64,000 nt of DNA from M3007 sp041741155 (GTDB lineage: Bacteria > Bacteroidota > Bacteroidia > Chitinophagales > Saprospiraceae). The translations under genes and the position numbers were made by a program. Every line of letters begins with the position of its first letter. Within the stretch, counting starts at the first letter, position 1. A model generated the notes under the pieces. The model was given only the letters and a program-made list of their open reading frames with translations, had not been told where the DNA came from and made no database searches. This document shows positions 1 through 8,613 of the stretch, in pieces. The DNA lies in assembly GCA_041741155.1 (NCBI GenBank), contig JBGSKO010000104.1:1-64000 (forward strand), in the 5' to 3' direction.

Positions 1-32
1 GTATCGGCCGTAAAATGAACAAATGTGCGATC

Positions 33-1439
33 TCAGATGCATACAGAGAAAAGGTTATGGAATCGGCCCGGAGTAAAGAACTGGGTGGGCCGCCTCCAGA
101 TACTTGACTTGACGAAAATCCGCGATGCGTCTGCCCTGCCCTCCCGGAGAAGCTCCAAATCGCGAGTACTTCCCAATTTTTCAGAAGCGATTTTGGGTTT
201 TTCACGACCCTCGATGCTGATCCGTGAAGCATTGATCCCAAATACATTTGTTAGATATTTTTTAATGGATTCTGCCATTACCTTTCCATCTTCTGGTCCT
301 TTTTCGGAAGATCCAACCAGTGTTATATTTGTGGAGGAATTTTTGCTCATTCGGTTACCAAGAATATTCAGCACATTGTAATACACTGCCATTCCACGCG
401 CCGAGCGTCCGGAAAGGCTTTTCGGCTCAAAAACCTCTAACTGATCTTCTTTGAAGTCTTTAACCTGGCTTTTATTGAGTAATACGTAACGTCCTGGAAT
501 ATCAGTTGATCCTAAATCAAAAAATACATAATTTCGGAGTGGAAAGGTTTCTCTAATTCGACGCTCGACCGGGATATTTTTGGGTGAATTGACCGTAAAC
601 TGATATTGGGGCAGTATGTCAACATCAGCTCTTGTTGGAGGTACAGTCAATCTTTGTCCGACGCCAAACTTAAGCGCTGCGCCTACTCTCAGACTGGTTA
701 CTGACCAGGTTTCCACGGAACGAGGAGACTGTCCAAAATACGGTTGAAACGAAATAAAAGGGGTAAGTACCGCCTGTACCCTATTGCTTTGGGACGATAA
801 AGGAATATCATATCCAGCACCAATTTGCATAGATAACAATGTACTATTAACATTGCTCAATTCTCCTTTTACATCCGCAAGAGGAATCTGTTCGGGGAAG
901 GCGGGATTTATACCTTGTTTGTATGTGAAAGATTTGTTCAAATTGAATGCTATGCGTGGGCCACCAAACAAATGAAAATTTGATCGAAAAGGAGAAAAAC
1001 GCACACTCGGTTCTACCGTAATATAGCCAAGGTTTGTTTTTAGGTCCGCAGGGCAGTTACAAGGTGTAACTTCACTTTCAAAAGAACCGTTGCGGCCGTC
1101 GTACCCTGTTTGTAGCATAATGCCCCATCTTGAGCCCGGCACATATATCTCTAAAAGTGGCGCAAGGTACAGGCCAACGCCATTACCATTGTGGAATGCG
1201 ACAGGTGCAGAAAAGTCTGAATTCAATTGCTGAGTAGACCCATTATAAAAATTAAAATTTGGTGCCCCTGCTACGCCAAACCATATTGAAGGCTTCGAGT
1301 ACTGATTTTCTTGCGCTTGAAGCGTTAACAAGAACCCACACAGGATAAATGCATTTAAATAAATAATCTTGGAAACCTTAGAAACAAAATACCAAGATTT
1401 ATCCATTTTTTGTATATTGTACGATATATTTTTCATCAT
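33..1439 (-). CDS. Outer-membrane beta-barrel protein with OmpA-like C-terminal region
   Basis: The product is 468 residues with a signal peptide (hydrophobic stretch about 26-40, ending LQAQ). A barrel-like region with alternating aromatic strands spans about 50-255. A later region contains YVFFDLGS near 308 and GPEDGKVMAES near 375, resembling the periplasmic peptidoglycan-binding OmpA fold of Bacteroidota proteins. The likely role is a structural outer-membrane protein. In relatives I know, the motif LLREGDRRV is followed by a long further segment; here LLREG is followed by an Arg/Phe-rich tail of about 35 residues that does not look like the family, so a truncation or a frameshift near 100-135 is possible. 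The start could also be M2 or M12. The gene is AT-rich and is the last of a run of minus-strand genes. Confidence 0.7.
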   Translation of the reverse strand: MMKNISYNIQKMDKSWYFVSKVSKIIYLNAFILCGFLLTLQAQENQYSKPSIWFGVAGAPNFNFYNGSTQQLNSDFSAPVAFHNGNGVGLYLAPLLEIYVPGSRWGIMLQTGYDGRNGSFESEVTPCNCPADLKTNLGYITVEPSVRFSPFRSNFHLFGGPRIAFNLNKSFTYKQGINPAFPEQIPLADVKGELSNVNSTLLSMQIGAGYDIPLSSQSNRVQAVLTPFISFQPYFGQSPRSVETWSVTSLRVGAALKFGVGQRLTVPPTRADVDILPQYQFTVNSPKNIPVERRIRETFPLRNYVFFDLGSTDIPGRYVLLNKSQVKDFKEDQLEVFEPKSLSGRSARGMAVYYNVLNILGNRMSKNSSTNITLVGSSEKGPEDGKVMAESIKKYLTNVFGINASRISIEGREKPKIASEKLGSTRDLELLREGRADASRIFVKSSIWRRPTQFFTPGRFHNLFSVCI

Positions 1440-1447
1440 TATATGAA

Positions 1448-2521
1448 TTATGGTTTGCTAATAATATTAGTGTTAGTCAATACTACAGCACCATTTTGTG
1501 CAAGTAGCCTGCCTTCTATTATTGCACCTGATTCCATCGTTATTGAAGTCAATGCTAATATTGTTCCTTTGAAGGAAGTAAAGTCTCCTATCGTAGCTGA
1601 GCTGCCAACCTGCCAAAAAATGTTTTTTGCTTGAGCTCCACCAGTCAAAAGGATATCGCCCCCTGCACCACCAACTGTAGTCAGATCTGAAGCAACTTGA
1701 AATATCCACACAGAATTTGCATCACCTTGGGCATCAAGGGTTAAATTACCTGACTGCACCAACATAGTAGATGTGGTTTTATAGATACCTGGGAGCAGTG
1801 TTCTTCCTCCCAAATCTCCTGACACAGTTACAGGCACAGGAAATGTTGCATTTCGAGCGAACAGGTAAGCATTAATCATTTCCTGCTTGGATAAAGTCAA
1901 CATTTCGGCAACACCCGCAGGGATAATGTCGTCAAAAGCAAACATCGCACCGTTCACAATAATTGCAGGAGGAAAACCTGTAATAGATGAGCGAAAGCCC
2001 GATATCACACCTATATCCATATTGCGGATTTCACTCTGTCCTGCATTGTTGCTAATCCCTTGACTCGCAAGTATTCCAAATCGAGCGGCCGTATTTAATT
2101 CAACCAACGGAGCACCCAAGGTTGCTTGAGTGCGAAAGGTCCATATATAATCCGTTTGCAAGGCATTCCCTGTTAAGTCTTTAACAGAAGTAGAAACCCG
2201 CCCGGTATAGGTAGTATTTGGCGCTAAATTACTCGTAGGCGTGAAGTATGCCGTAGAGTCTGAATATGATATTGTACCTGACACAAACGTTGTACCGTTT
2301 AAAGAAAATGAACCTTGGGTGATTGTCAAGGGATTCATCCTTTCATTAAACGTCACTGCTATCGTTGTATTGAGCGGCACATTGATTGCACCATTTGCAG
2401 GATTCGTTGATACCACAATAGGACAAACACCTATTGTTTCCACAAACGTATCCTTTTGGCACGCAGCAAATATTAAAATTGCCACAGTTGCACAAGTAGT
2501 TATTATAGGGATATTTTTCAA
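1448..2521 (-). CDS. DUF3494 ice-binding-like lipoprotein with Ig-like domain
   Basis: This 357-residue protein starts with a lipoprotein signal (hydrophobic core, then FAAC with Cys21). An SbsA/Big_5 Ig-like domain covers about 34-132, with the typical STNPANGA start and YIWTFRT end. A DUF3494 domain covers about 140-355, with recognisable pieces AARFGILA, GDLGGRTLLPGIYK and NSVWIFQV. DUF3494 is the fold of bacterial and fungal ice-binding proteins of the right-handed beta-solenoid type, but many family members have no tested ice activity. The protein is probably anchored in the outer membrane facing the surface. It ends 9 bp upstream of the OmpA-like gene start, suggesting co-transcription. 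Its AT-rich composition and family distribution fit horizontal acquisition, which is inference. Confidence 0.85.
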   Translation of the reverse strand: MKNIPIITTCATVAILIFAACQKDTFVETIGVCPIVVSTNPANGAINVPLNTTIAVTFNERMNPLTITQGSFSLNGTTFVSGTISYSDSTAYFTPTSNLAPNTTYTGRVSTSVKDLTGNALQTDYIWTFRTQATLGAPLVELNTAARFGILASQGISNNAGQSEIRNMDIGVISGFRSSITGFPPAIIVNGAMFAFDDIIPAGVAEMLTLSKQEMINAYLFARNATFPVPVTVSGDLGGRTLLPGIYKTTSTMLVQSGNLTLDAQGDANSVWIFQVASDLTTVGGAGGDILLTGGAQAKNIFWQVGSSATIGDFTSFKGTILALTSITMESGAIIEGRLLAQNGAVVLTNTNIISKP

Positions 2522-2592
2522 CTTATTATATTTTAAATAATGAAAAGGTTAATCTAATTCCTGTAGGAATACATATCGTAAAAAGCACAGGT

Positions 2593-2625
2593 ATTATCGG
2601 GGCGACATAAAGTCGCCCCGATAAT
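2593..2625 (-). terminator. Perfect 14-bp stem hairpin downstream of small membrane genes
   Basis: Positions 2593-2606 and 2612-2625 are perfect reverse complements around a 5-nt loop; the stem core is GGGGCGAC. It lies about 75 bp past the end of the small minus-strand gene ending at 2702 and before the DUF3494 gene start at 2521. On the minus strand a T-rich stretch follows only about 8 nt later, so it may be a terminator or an mRNA-stabilising hairpin. Confidence 0.55.
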
Positions 2626-2701
2626 GTACGTATATCAAAGAACTGTTATCCCGGGTATTTATACTTTAAATCACACCGGAATTTCATCTTCTTGTGAATT
2701 T

Positions 2702-3022
2702 TTACAGCAAAAGAATTAAAAGGAGAACAATGATAATTATGGCGCCTACAGACAAGTAAACTCCGCCATTATTTACAGCAAGTGCCTTTTTTATTGATCG
2801 TGTTTCTTGTCGAAGCTTCCTTTTTTCAGACGAAGTTAAACCCGACTTATCCATCGCGTTAATTTCGTCCAACCTGATAAGTAGTGCCTCTGATTCTTTT
2901 GAATCAATGGGTTTATTCATTACCACTGACATCGTATCAGATTTTGTTATTGCGTTTACTTCCATTGGCGCTAATCCAGACAGCATTAATACTGTTATCG
3001 CGCTGAGCGTTAGTTTTTTCAT
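2702..3022 (-). CDS. Small exported protein with C-terminal membrane anchor
   Basis: This 106-residue protein has a signal peptide (residues 1-24, ending VNA), a charged helical middle of about 40-80 (rich in Lys/Arg/Glu, RLDEINAMDKSGLTSSEKRK) and a very hydrophobic C-terminal helix (about 88-106, ending LLLILLL). I recognise the layout as a conserved Bacteroidota family of unknown function: a signal peptide, a short coiled linker, then a GGVYLSVGAIIIIV membrane tail. It lies 42 bp downstream of another tiny membrane gene in the same direction, so the two are probably co-transcribed. Confidence 0.7.
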   Translation of the reverse strand: MKKLTLSAITVLMLSGLAPMEVNAITKSDTMSVVMNKPIDSKESEALLIRLDEINAMDKSGLTSSEKRKLRQETRSIKKALAVNNGGVYLSVGAIIIIVLLLILLL

Positions 3023-3064
3023 TTTTTGTATTTTTAATTTTGAAAAGATGTGTCTATTATAGAT

Positions 3065-3250
3065 TTAAATACGAATACTACTCAAAGAATCCATGATTCC
3101 AAGTGCCCTCAATAGCCAAATTATGACTATCACTACGGCAACTATGTTCAAGATATTCTTGATTTTACGATCCATTGGAATGTAGGTATTTATCAACCAA
3201 AGAATCACACCAACTACAATTAATACGAGCAATACATTAATTAATGGCAT
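3065..3250 (-). CDS. Thivi_2564-type small membrane protein
   Basis: This 61-residue protein consists of two transmembrane helices (about 4-25 and 33-52) joined by a short basic loop containing YIPMDRKIKNILN. The pattern of a first helix ending WLINTYIPMD and a second helix starting ILNIVAVV is the signature of the Thivi_2564 family of small inner-membrane proteins of unknown function. It is followed closely by the 106-residue gene and preceded by the PorT-like barrel gene, all on the minus strand. Confidence 0.75.
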   Translation of the reverse strand: MPLINVLLVLIVVGVILWLINTYIPMDRKIKNILNIVAVVIVIIWLLRALGIMDSLSSIRI

Positions 3251-3302
3251 AAGTTACGAGTTTATAAGATTTAAACAATAAGTATTGCTAAACTACTCTT
3301 TT

Positions 3303-3980
3303 TTAAAAGACAAATGACAATCCAATATAGGCTGCATCTACTCTCACACGTGACTTTTCAAGAACATAAAACGAATTCGTTTGAATGTTACTATTATTAT
3401 CGCTAATGTCAAACAAACCAACAACGCCGCGATAGCCTATACCCAAACGAATGCTTCGGGCTGGATTTATACCAAAGTCCAGACCTGCTCCATAGGCAAA
3501 TCCAAGATCACCTTTCTTAACCGACAGTACACCTTGGCTACCGGTGCCGTCGTCTCCCTTTGTAAACAGATCGCTACCTACACTAATTCCAATCTGAGGG
3601 CCGGCAACAACATTCAGGTTTACAGCTCTTGACTTTCCAGTATTCAGCGTAAGCAACAAAGGGATGTTGACATATTTGAGTTTTACCTCACGTTCGATTT
3701 CCAGTTCTCGGTACTTCTGTGAGTATGAACTGTAAATCACTTCTCCCTGGACACCGATATACTCAGAAAAACTATATCCCAGAAAAGCGCCAAAACCCAA
3801 GCCAAAAGTCCCTTCACCTTCTATTGTACCACCAGTTGATGTTTTGATGTCAAATTTTGAAAAGGTTGGCATGAATCTCAATCCAAACTGACCAGATTGT
3901 GCGTTCAAGTTTATTGTAAATATTAAAAAGAACAAAGCACTTGAAACGATTTGAACAATTTTGATTCGAAAATTTTTCAT
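3303..3980 (-). CDS. PorT-family outer-membrane beta-barrel protein
   Basis: This protein is 225 residues from the ATG at 3980, chosen because a typical signal peptide (MKNFRIKIVQIVSS... to NLNAQ) starts there; an in-frame start exists 36 bp upstream. The mature part shows the usual repeats of the Outer_beta_barrel_2/PorT group: GQFGLRFMPTFSKF near the start, FGAFLGYSFSEYIGVQGEV, ending in AYIGLSFVF with a terminal Phe expected for Bam-dependent insertion. Specific function unknown. The gene is divergent from the tiny plus-strand gene at 4193, so the gap 3981-4192 must carry both promoters. Confidence 0.8.
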   Translation of the reverse strand: MKNFRIKIVQIVSSALFFLIFTINLNAQSGQFGLRFMPTFSKFDIKTSTGGTIEGEGTFGLGFGAFLGYSFSEYIGVQGEVIYSSYSQKYRELEIEREVKLKYVNIPLLLTLNTGKSRAVNLNVVAGPQIGISVGSDLFTKGDDGTGSQGVLSVKKGDLGFAYGAGLDFGINPARSIRLGIGYRGVVGLFDISDNNSNIQTNSFYVLEKSRVRVDAAYIGLSFVF

Positions 3981-4152
3981 AATATTTTTTTTATTAAGGA
4001 ATGAATTAAGGCACAAAGATGCCTGACCTCATCTTTTATTGAATTATATAAATAATGTAATTAATTACAACATTCACATATCAACCATAAAATGTGGGTA
4101 TTTTGTAAATAATCCATGAGAATATGTAATGAATTGCAAAACCAACTAAGCG

Positions 4153-4160
4153 TATATTTG
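4153..4160 (+). promoter_or_regulatory. Bacteroidota -7 promoter element for the 51-residue membrane protein gene
   Basis: TATATTTG matches the TAnnTTTG -7 consensus exactly. A TTG at 4134-4136 lies 16 nt upstream and may be the -33 element, though this spacing is short. The ATG follows at 4193. Confidence 0.5.
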
Positions 4161-4192
4161 CACCATCATAATTAACTAAATATCAAAACATC

Positions 4193-4348
4193 ATGAATAA
4201 CCTGCTTTATATTATCGCCGTAATTTTAATTATAGGCTGGCTGATTGGATTTATTGGATTTAATGCCGGCGGTCTCATTCATATCCTGTTAGTTATTGCA
4301 ATAATTGCGGTAATTCTTCGGCTTATAAGTGGAAGAAAAGCAATATGA
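4193..4348 (+). CDS. lmo0937-family tiny membrane protein
   Basis: This short ORF encodes 51 residues beginning MNNLLYIIAVILIIGW and continuing with GFNAGGLIHILLVIAIIAV, ending RLISGRKAI. The two-helix pattern with the central GG-L-I-H-I motif is diagnostic of the lmo0937 family (DUF5670), widespread in Bacteroidota and Firmicutes. Members are often stress-induced, but their function is unknown. A TATATTTG promoter element sits about 33 bp upstream and a rho-independent terminator at 4530-4560. It is the only plus-strand gene in the AT-rich block and is divergent from the PorT-like gene. Confidence 0.85.
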   Translation: MNNLLYIIAVILIIGWLIGFIGFNAGGLIHILLVIAIIAVILRLISGRKAI

Positions 4349-4765
4349 TTTTTTGTATTCAGATAAAAGTATTGCATCTTTCATGGCTAATATTCCCCCA
4401 GCATTTAAACCGAACGGCATTTATCAACCTTTTCGAAGTATAGGAACCAGTTGATAATAGTCGAAGTCCTAAGAACACCGTAATACGTTTGCACAAAAAG
4501 AAACCATTAGAGAGTTTTTCATTTAGGTCGGCCATCCCAAAAGCGGGATGGCCTTTTTTTGTGCCCTTACACCAGGCTACTGGACGACATTTTAAGGCAA
4601 GCAGCCGGCGCTCCCCGCACCACCCCTGATTTATTACTTGATTGGCCGATTAAAAAGACCAGCGTACTTTTGCTGATTATTTTGCCCTTGGAAGATTTTT
4701 TTAGTAGCGAACACTACCCTTCTTCCTTTGTTATTCTCGACTTTATCAGGCACTTGCAGTAAAAT
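4349..4765. other. Intergenic region at the AT-rich/GC-rich boundary
   Basis: No credible gene is seen. It holds an 8-bp inverted repeat (TTATCAAC at 4421-4428, GTTGATAA at 4450-4457), a strong plus-strand terminator at 4530-4560, and then about 200 bp before nuoN. The 67-codon ORF at 4559-4762 starts inside the terminator and has no family resemblance. Base composition changes visibly from AT-rich to GC-rich across this gap. Confidence 0.6.
4530..4560 (+). terminator. Rho-independent terminator
   Basis: GGCCATCCC (4530-4538) pairs perfectly with GGGATGGCC (4545-4553) across a 6-nt loop and is followed directly by seven T. It would end plus-strand transcripts from the AT-rich block and insulate nuoN. 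Confidence 0.85.
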
Positions 4766-6154
4766 ATGCTAACCCTTCTCATACTCTTCCTTACGGCGCT
4801 CGCCGTCCTCTTTGCCGGCTTAGCCAAAAAGCGCGACCTCATTCAGTGGCTCCGCATGATCGGCCTGACGCTGGCCCTCGGCGCCACAGGGTGGAGCCTG
4901 TACTATGGCGTGCCTTTCGGCGGCCAGTACGCGTCCATGTTCCAGTTCGACACGTTCGCGCTGGCGTTTACCGCCTCGGCGCTGCTGAGTACGCTGTTGC
5001 TGTTCGGCTTCACCCGCTGGGGCTTCCGCGAGCTGACCGATACGCTCGGTGACCACTACGCTCTCATTCTGTTCAGTTTGTGCGGTGCGTTGTGCATGTT
5101 CTCCTTCACCAACATGGTCATGCTGTTTCTCGGCATCGAAATTCTCAGTATTCCCCTGTACGTACTGGCCGGCAGCCGCCGCGACGACCTGCGGTCCAAT
5201 GAGGCCGCCCTCAAGTACTTTCTCATGGGCGCGTTCGCCACAGGGTTTTTACTTTTCGGTATCGCACTGGTGTATGGCGCCACAGCGAGTTTCGACCTGA
5301 ATCAAATCCACTCTGTTATTGTGGCCAACGGCCACTCCCCACAAATGCTGAGCGTAGGTATCCTGCTCGTACTCATCGGGCTGAGTTTCAAAATATCTGC
5401 CGTACCATTCCACTTTTGGGCGCCCGATGTGTATTCCGGCAGCCCGACCATCGTCACCACTTTTATGGCTACTGTGGTAAAAACGGCAGGTTTTGCAGCA
5501 TTTTACCGCCTCTTCGGTACGGCCTTCATCGGTGCAGGCGAATTTTGGACTACCGCAGTGGCCATGGTATCCGCCTTGACCATGACGCTGGCCAACACCA
5601 CGGCCCTGTTCCAATCCAATTTTAAACGTATGATGGCTTACTCGTCCATCGCGCACGCGGGCTACCTGATGCTGGCGATTTTGGTTGCCGGCCAACCGGG
5701 AGCCGCAGGGGCTATTTTGTTTTACACCCTGACCTACTCCGTAGCTACAATTTGCGCGTTTGCGTGTTTTCTGCTGGTGTCCGAACAAAACCAGGATGAG
5801 ACCTTCCGTGCGTTCAACGGCTTGAGCAAAAAACAGCCGCTGGTCGCTGCGGCCATGGCAGTATCGGTACTTTCGCTGGCCGGCATACCGCCATTGGCTG
5901 GTTTTTTCGGAAAATATTTCCTGTTCACAGCGGCATTTGAACAGTACCCCTGGCTAATCGTGCTGGCGGTTATAAACTCCGCTGTTTCCATTTACTACTA
6001 CTTCAAAGTCATCATCGCGATGTACTTTTCCAGCGAGGAAAACGCCTACGAGGTGCACATACCCTGGGGCTTCCGCGTGGCGATAGCATCAAGTTTAGTG
6101 CTCATCGCGCTGTTGACGCTGATGCCTGGAGGGGTTTATCAGATAATTGGATAG
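4766..6154 (+). CDS. nuoN: NADH-quinone oxidoreductase subunit N
   Basis: NuoN is one of the three antiporter-like proton-pumping subunits in the membrane arm of respiratory complex I. The 462-residue product has about 14 hydrophobic helices. It contains the Proton_antipo_M core (about 110-400) with the conserved glutamate region LFLGIEILSIPLYVLAG and the lysine/proline helix FKISAVPFHFWAPDVY typical of NuoN. Length is normal for the family. Oddly, nuoM, which normally sits directly upstream, is absent: upstream is a terminator and an AT-rich block. The following gene is threonine aldolase, so this is an orphan or displaced nuoN. Its stop is followed after 4 nt by a short copy of the AACCTTC repeat family. 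Confidence 0.93.
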   Translation: MLTLLILFLTALAVLFAGLAKKRDLIQWLRMIGLTLALGATGWSLYYGVPFGGQYASMFQFDTFALAFTASALLSTLLLFGFTRWGFRELTDTLGDHYALILFSLCGALCMFSFTNMVMLFLGIEILSIPLYVLAGSRRDDLRSNEAALKYFLMGAFATGFLLFGIALVYGATASFDLNQIHSVIVANGHSPQMLSVGILLVLIGLSFKISAVPFHFWAPDVYSGSPTIVTTFMATVVKTAGFAAFYRLFGTAFIGAGEFWTTAVAMVSALTMTLANTTALFQSNFKRMMAYSSIAHAGYLMLAILVAGQPGAAGAILFYTLTYSVATICAFACFLLVSEQNQDETFRAFNGLSKKQPLVAAAMAVSVLSLAGIPPLAGFFGKYFLFTAAFEQYPWLIVLAVINSAVSIYYYFKVIIAMYFSSEENAYEVHIPWGFRVAIASSLVLIALLTLMPGGVYQIIG

Positions 6155-6202
6155 TGTTTGGCCAACCAGAAACCATCTAACCTTCTAACCTTCCAACCAG
6201 AA
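6155..6202 (+). repeat. Short AACCTTC-family repeat between nuoN and ltaE
   Basis: The 48-nt gap consists almost wholly of units AACCAGAA, ACCATCT, AACCTTCT, AACCTTCC and AACCAGAA. The same words occur at 25,111-25,201 and 60,836-60,968. It fills the whole space from the nuoN stop to the ltaE ATG. Confidence 0.75.
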
Positions 6203-7222
6203 ATGATCAACCTGATTTCCGACACCGTCACCAAGCCCACGCCAGGCATGCTCAAAGCTATGTTTGCGGCCGAAGTGGGCGACGATGTATTCCGCGAAGA
6301 CCCCACGGTCAACGCCCTTGAGGCGAAATGCGCCGACCTGTTCGGGCACGAAGCCGGGCTGTTCTGCCCTAGCGGTACCATGACCAATCAGATTGCCCTC
6401 AAGGTGCATACCCGCCCGCTCGACGAGGTGATCTGCGACGAAATGAGCCATATTTATCAATACGAGGTGGGCGGTTACGCATTCAACAGCGGCATTGGAG
6501 TCAACCTCATCCGCACCCCCAACGGCATCCTGACCGCCAACCTGGTAGAAGCCGCTGTGCGCCCCCTGTTCGATTGGCTGCCCCGGAGCACCCTCGTTGT
6601 CATCGAAAACACCTGCAACAAAGGTGGTGGCGGCACCTATAATCTGGAGGCCATCCGGGAAATCTACGCCGTGTGCCAAAAACGCCAACTTGCACTGCAC
6701 CTCGACGGCGCCCGTATTTTCAATGCCCTCGTGGCAAAAGGCGGCACGCCCGCCGACATTGGCGCTGCCGTGGACAGTATCAGTATCTGCTTGTCCAAAG
6801 GACTTGGCGCGCCCATTGGCTCTGTACTGGTAGGGAGCCGCGCGTTTATCGCCGAGGCCCGACGTGTGCGCAAAGCCATGGGAGGCGGCATGCGCCAGGC
6901 CGGATACCTGGCGGCTGCGGGCATTTATGCACTGGATCACCATGTGGAGCGCTTGCAAGAAGACCACGTACACGCGCGTCATTTAGCCGACACTCTTGCA
7001 GAATTGGACTATGTGCACAACATCCGTCCGGTAGAGACTAATATCGTCATTTTCGACCTCGTGCCGCCCATCACGCCCGCCGTTTTTCTGGAATATTTGA
7101 GCAAAAATGGAATGAAAGCCTCCGCCTTTGGCCCTCAGACCATCCGCATGGTCACACACCTCGATGTAACGGCGAATATGATGGAGCAAGCAACGGCTAT
7201 TTTGCGCGGATATTCGGCCTAA
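6203..7222 (+). CDS. ltaE: Low-specificity L-threonine aldolase
   Basis: This PLP-dependent enzyme cleaves L-threonine or L-allo-threonine to glycine and acetaldehyde. The 339-residue product starts with MINLISDTVTKPTPGML, the usual family N-terminus; this decides the start over an earlier in-frame codon within the repeat. PLP-site residues are visible: Lys199 in SICLSKGLGAP forms the Schiff base and Asp168 in LHLDGAR contacts the pyridine nitrogen. GHEAGLFCPSGTMTNQ near 48-63 is the cofactor phosphate region. Length is normal. It follows nuoN by 48 bp but is functionally unrelated. Confidence 0.93.
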   Translation: MINLISDTVTKPTPGMLKAMFAAEVGDDVFREDPTVNALEAKCADLFGHEAGLFCPSGTMTNQIALKVHTRPLDEVICDEMSHIYQYEVGGYAFNSGIGVNLIRTPNGILTANLVEAAVRPLFDWLPRSTLVVIENTCNKGGGGTYNLEAIREIYAVCQKRQLALHLDGARIFNALVAKGGTPADIGAAVDSISICLSKGLGAPIGSVLVGSRAFIAEARRVRKAMGGGMRQAGYLAAAGIYALDHHVERLQEDHVHARHLADTLAELDYVHNIRPVETNIVIFDLVPPITPAVFLEYLSKNGMKASAFGPQTIRMVTHLDVTANMMEQATAILRGYSA

Positions 7223-7230
7223 AAAAAAGG

Positions 7231-7262
7231 TTGCCAATTTTGAATAGCCCGACCTACCTTTA
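7231..7262 (+). promoter_or_regulatory. Possible Bacteroidota promoter for the 437-residue anchored protein
   Basis: TTG at 7231-7233 and TACCTTTA at 7255-7262 (7 of 8 matches to TAnnTTTG) are 21 nt apart, close to the usual spacing. The ATG at 7298 is about 30 bp past the expected start point. Confidence 0.4.
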
Positions 7263-7297
7263 CCCAAACTTTGTTTTGGTCTAATAATCATACATTT

Positions 7298-8611
7298 ATG
7301 GAATCAAACACTTCCACCCAAACCCGTCCCCAAGAAGAATCCTCTAACCGTAACCCCTGGCTGATCGCCCTGTTGCTGCTGCTCCTGCTGTTGCTCGCCG
7401 GTTACTGGTACTTCTCTTCTGCAACTCAAACGCACGAAACCAAGTACGCTTTCGCATCCAACCACACCTTTGACGACCCTGTTTTGTTTTTTGACGGCCA
7501 TGGGATGCGGTTTGAAATAGCAAAATTTGACCGTCGTATGCTGAAGGTCGAAGCGCCCATTGTTGCGCTCACCACGCCCAAAACACTGATCGTGGAGGAC
7601 GGCGAGTTAGATTTTATCGGCATCGTAAAAAAAGGCGAATCGTTTATCCCGCTCGAACTGTTCCAAATTCACAACGACCGCCCAGGCAAACCAACCTCTC
7701 CTGTCACCGACTGTAAAACATACCTGGATGTGGTCGCGCCAACGGATACAATCCTTGTTCTGATAGACGGCAAACACATTCTCAAGGGTACGAAAGTAGG
7801 CACCAATCGGTATGTCATTAATTTTTGTGAAACCACCCGAGAGCATGAATTCCAGATCCTGAGCCCCCACGGAAGCGGCAGCAATCTGGCTCTAAACGGC
7901 AAACCCGTGCAGTACGGAATGGTCGGTAAAGGCGCAGACCAGCCCAATACATTCCGGCTCCGAATTCAAAATCCGGGGGAAACCATTCGCACAAACATGG
8001 CTCCAGCAACCTACTCCACCGACGGTTCCGGCCCTAAACCGACCACGGCGGATGAAGACAAAAAAACATCCGTCACCAAGGTGATTTTCACCCTGCCGCG
8101 TAACATGAAATCGCCATGGGTCTATCTGAACAATAACCGCTTCACCAATTTTACGCTGAATACCGCCGGCACCCAGGTGACCTTCTGGGTTAAACAAAAC
8201 GGCCAGCCCGTGAACGTGCGCGTAGGCGATACCAATTGCGAATGTCAGGGCAGCGGACGGGCCGTAAATGCCGTGCTGGAACTGGCCGGCTATTGCGAGT
8301 GCCGGGATGTGCGGGTTACCGTCCAGATTGACAAAGGGCTGGACCGATACCGCAACAAAATCAAAATCTATCTGGATGGCCAACTAACAGACATTGCGCT
8401 GCCGCCGGCCGGTCAGCCGCTGGTATTTTATGTTCGCAAGTCAGGCCGGGATCAATTTGTCGAACTGAAACTGGCCCTCCCGGATGACTCCGGCCGTCTT
8501 GGCCTGTTCGATATTTGCGACTTTGCTATCCCTACAGAAATTACCACGGTCAACATCAGTCCGTCCTGCCACTGCGCAGACTGTCCCGCGAATGTTAAAA
8601 TATCCGGATAA
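7298..8611 (+). CDS. N-terminally anchored Cys-rich protein of unknown function
   Basis: This 437-residue protein has a Ser/Gln/Glu-rich N-terminus, a single transmembrane helix made mostly of leucine (about 25-41), then a periplasmic part. I do not recognise the family. The periplasmic part looks like repeated beta-sandwich segments: TKVIFTLPRNMKSPWVYLNN and VTVQIDKGLDRYRNKIKIYLDG resemble each other in spacing. Cysteines cluster in pairs: NCEC and YCEC in the middle, and SCHCADC near the C-terminus, suggesting metal binding or disulfides. ATG at 7298 is chosen because it gives the short polar N-terminus before the helix. The stop is followed after 2 nt by a GTTGAG-type array. Confidence 0.75.
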   Translation: MESNTSTQTRPQEESSNRNPWLIALLLLLLLLLAGYWYFSSATQTHETKYAFASNHTFDDPVLFFDGHGMRFEIAKFDRRMLKVEAPIVALTTPKTLIVEDGELDFIGIVKKGESFIPLELFQIHNDRPGKPTSPVTDCKTYLDVVAPTDTILVLIDGKHILKGTKVGTNRYVINFCETTREHEFQILSPHGSGSNLALNGKPVQYGMVGKGADQPNTFRLRIQNPGETIRTNMAPATYSTDGSGPKPTTADEDKKTSVTKVIFTLPRNMKSPWVYLNNNRFTNFTLNTAGTQVTFWVKQNGQPVNVRVGDTNCECQGSGRAVNAVLELAGYCECRDVRVTVQIDKGLDRYRNKIKIYLDGQLTDIALPPAGQPLVFYVRKSGRDQFVELKLALPDDSGRLGLFDICDFAIPTEITTVNISPSCHCADCPANVKISG

Positions 8612-8613
8612 TA

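Noticed and set aside
4559..4762. 67-codon plus-strand ORF before nuoN
   Set aside because: It starts inside the terminator T-run, has no family resemblance and no signal or membrane pattern.
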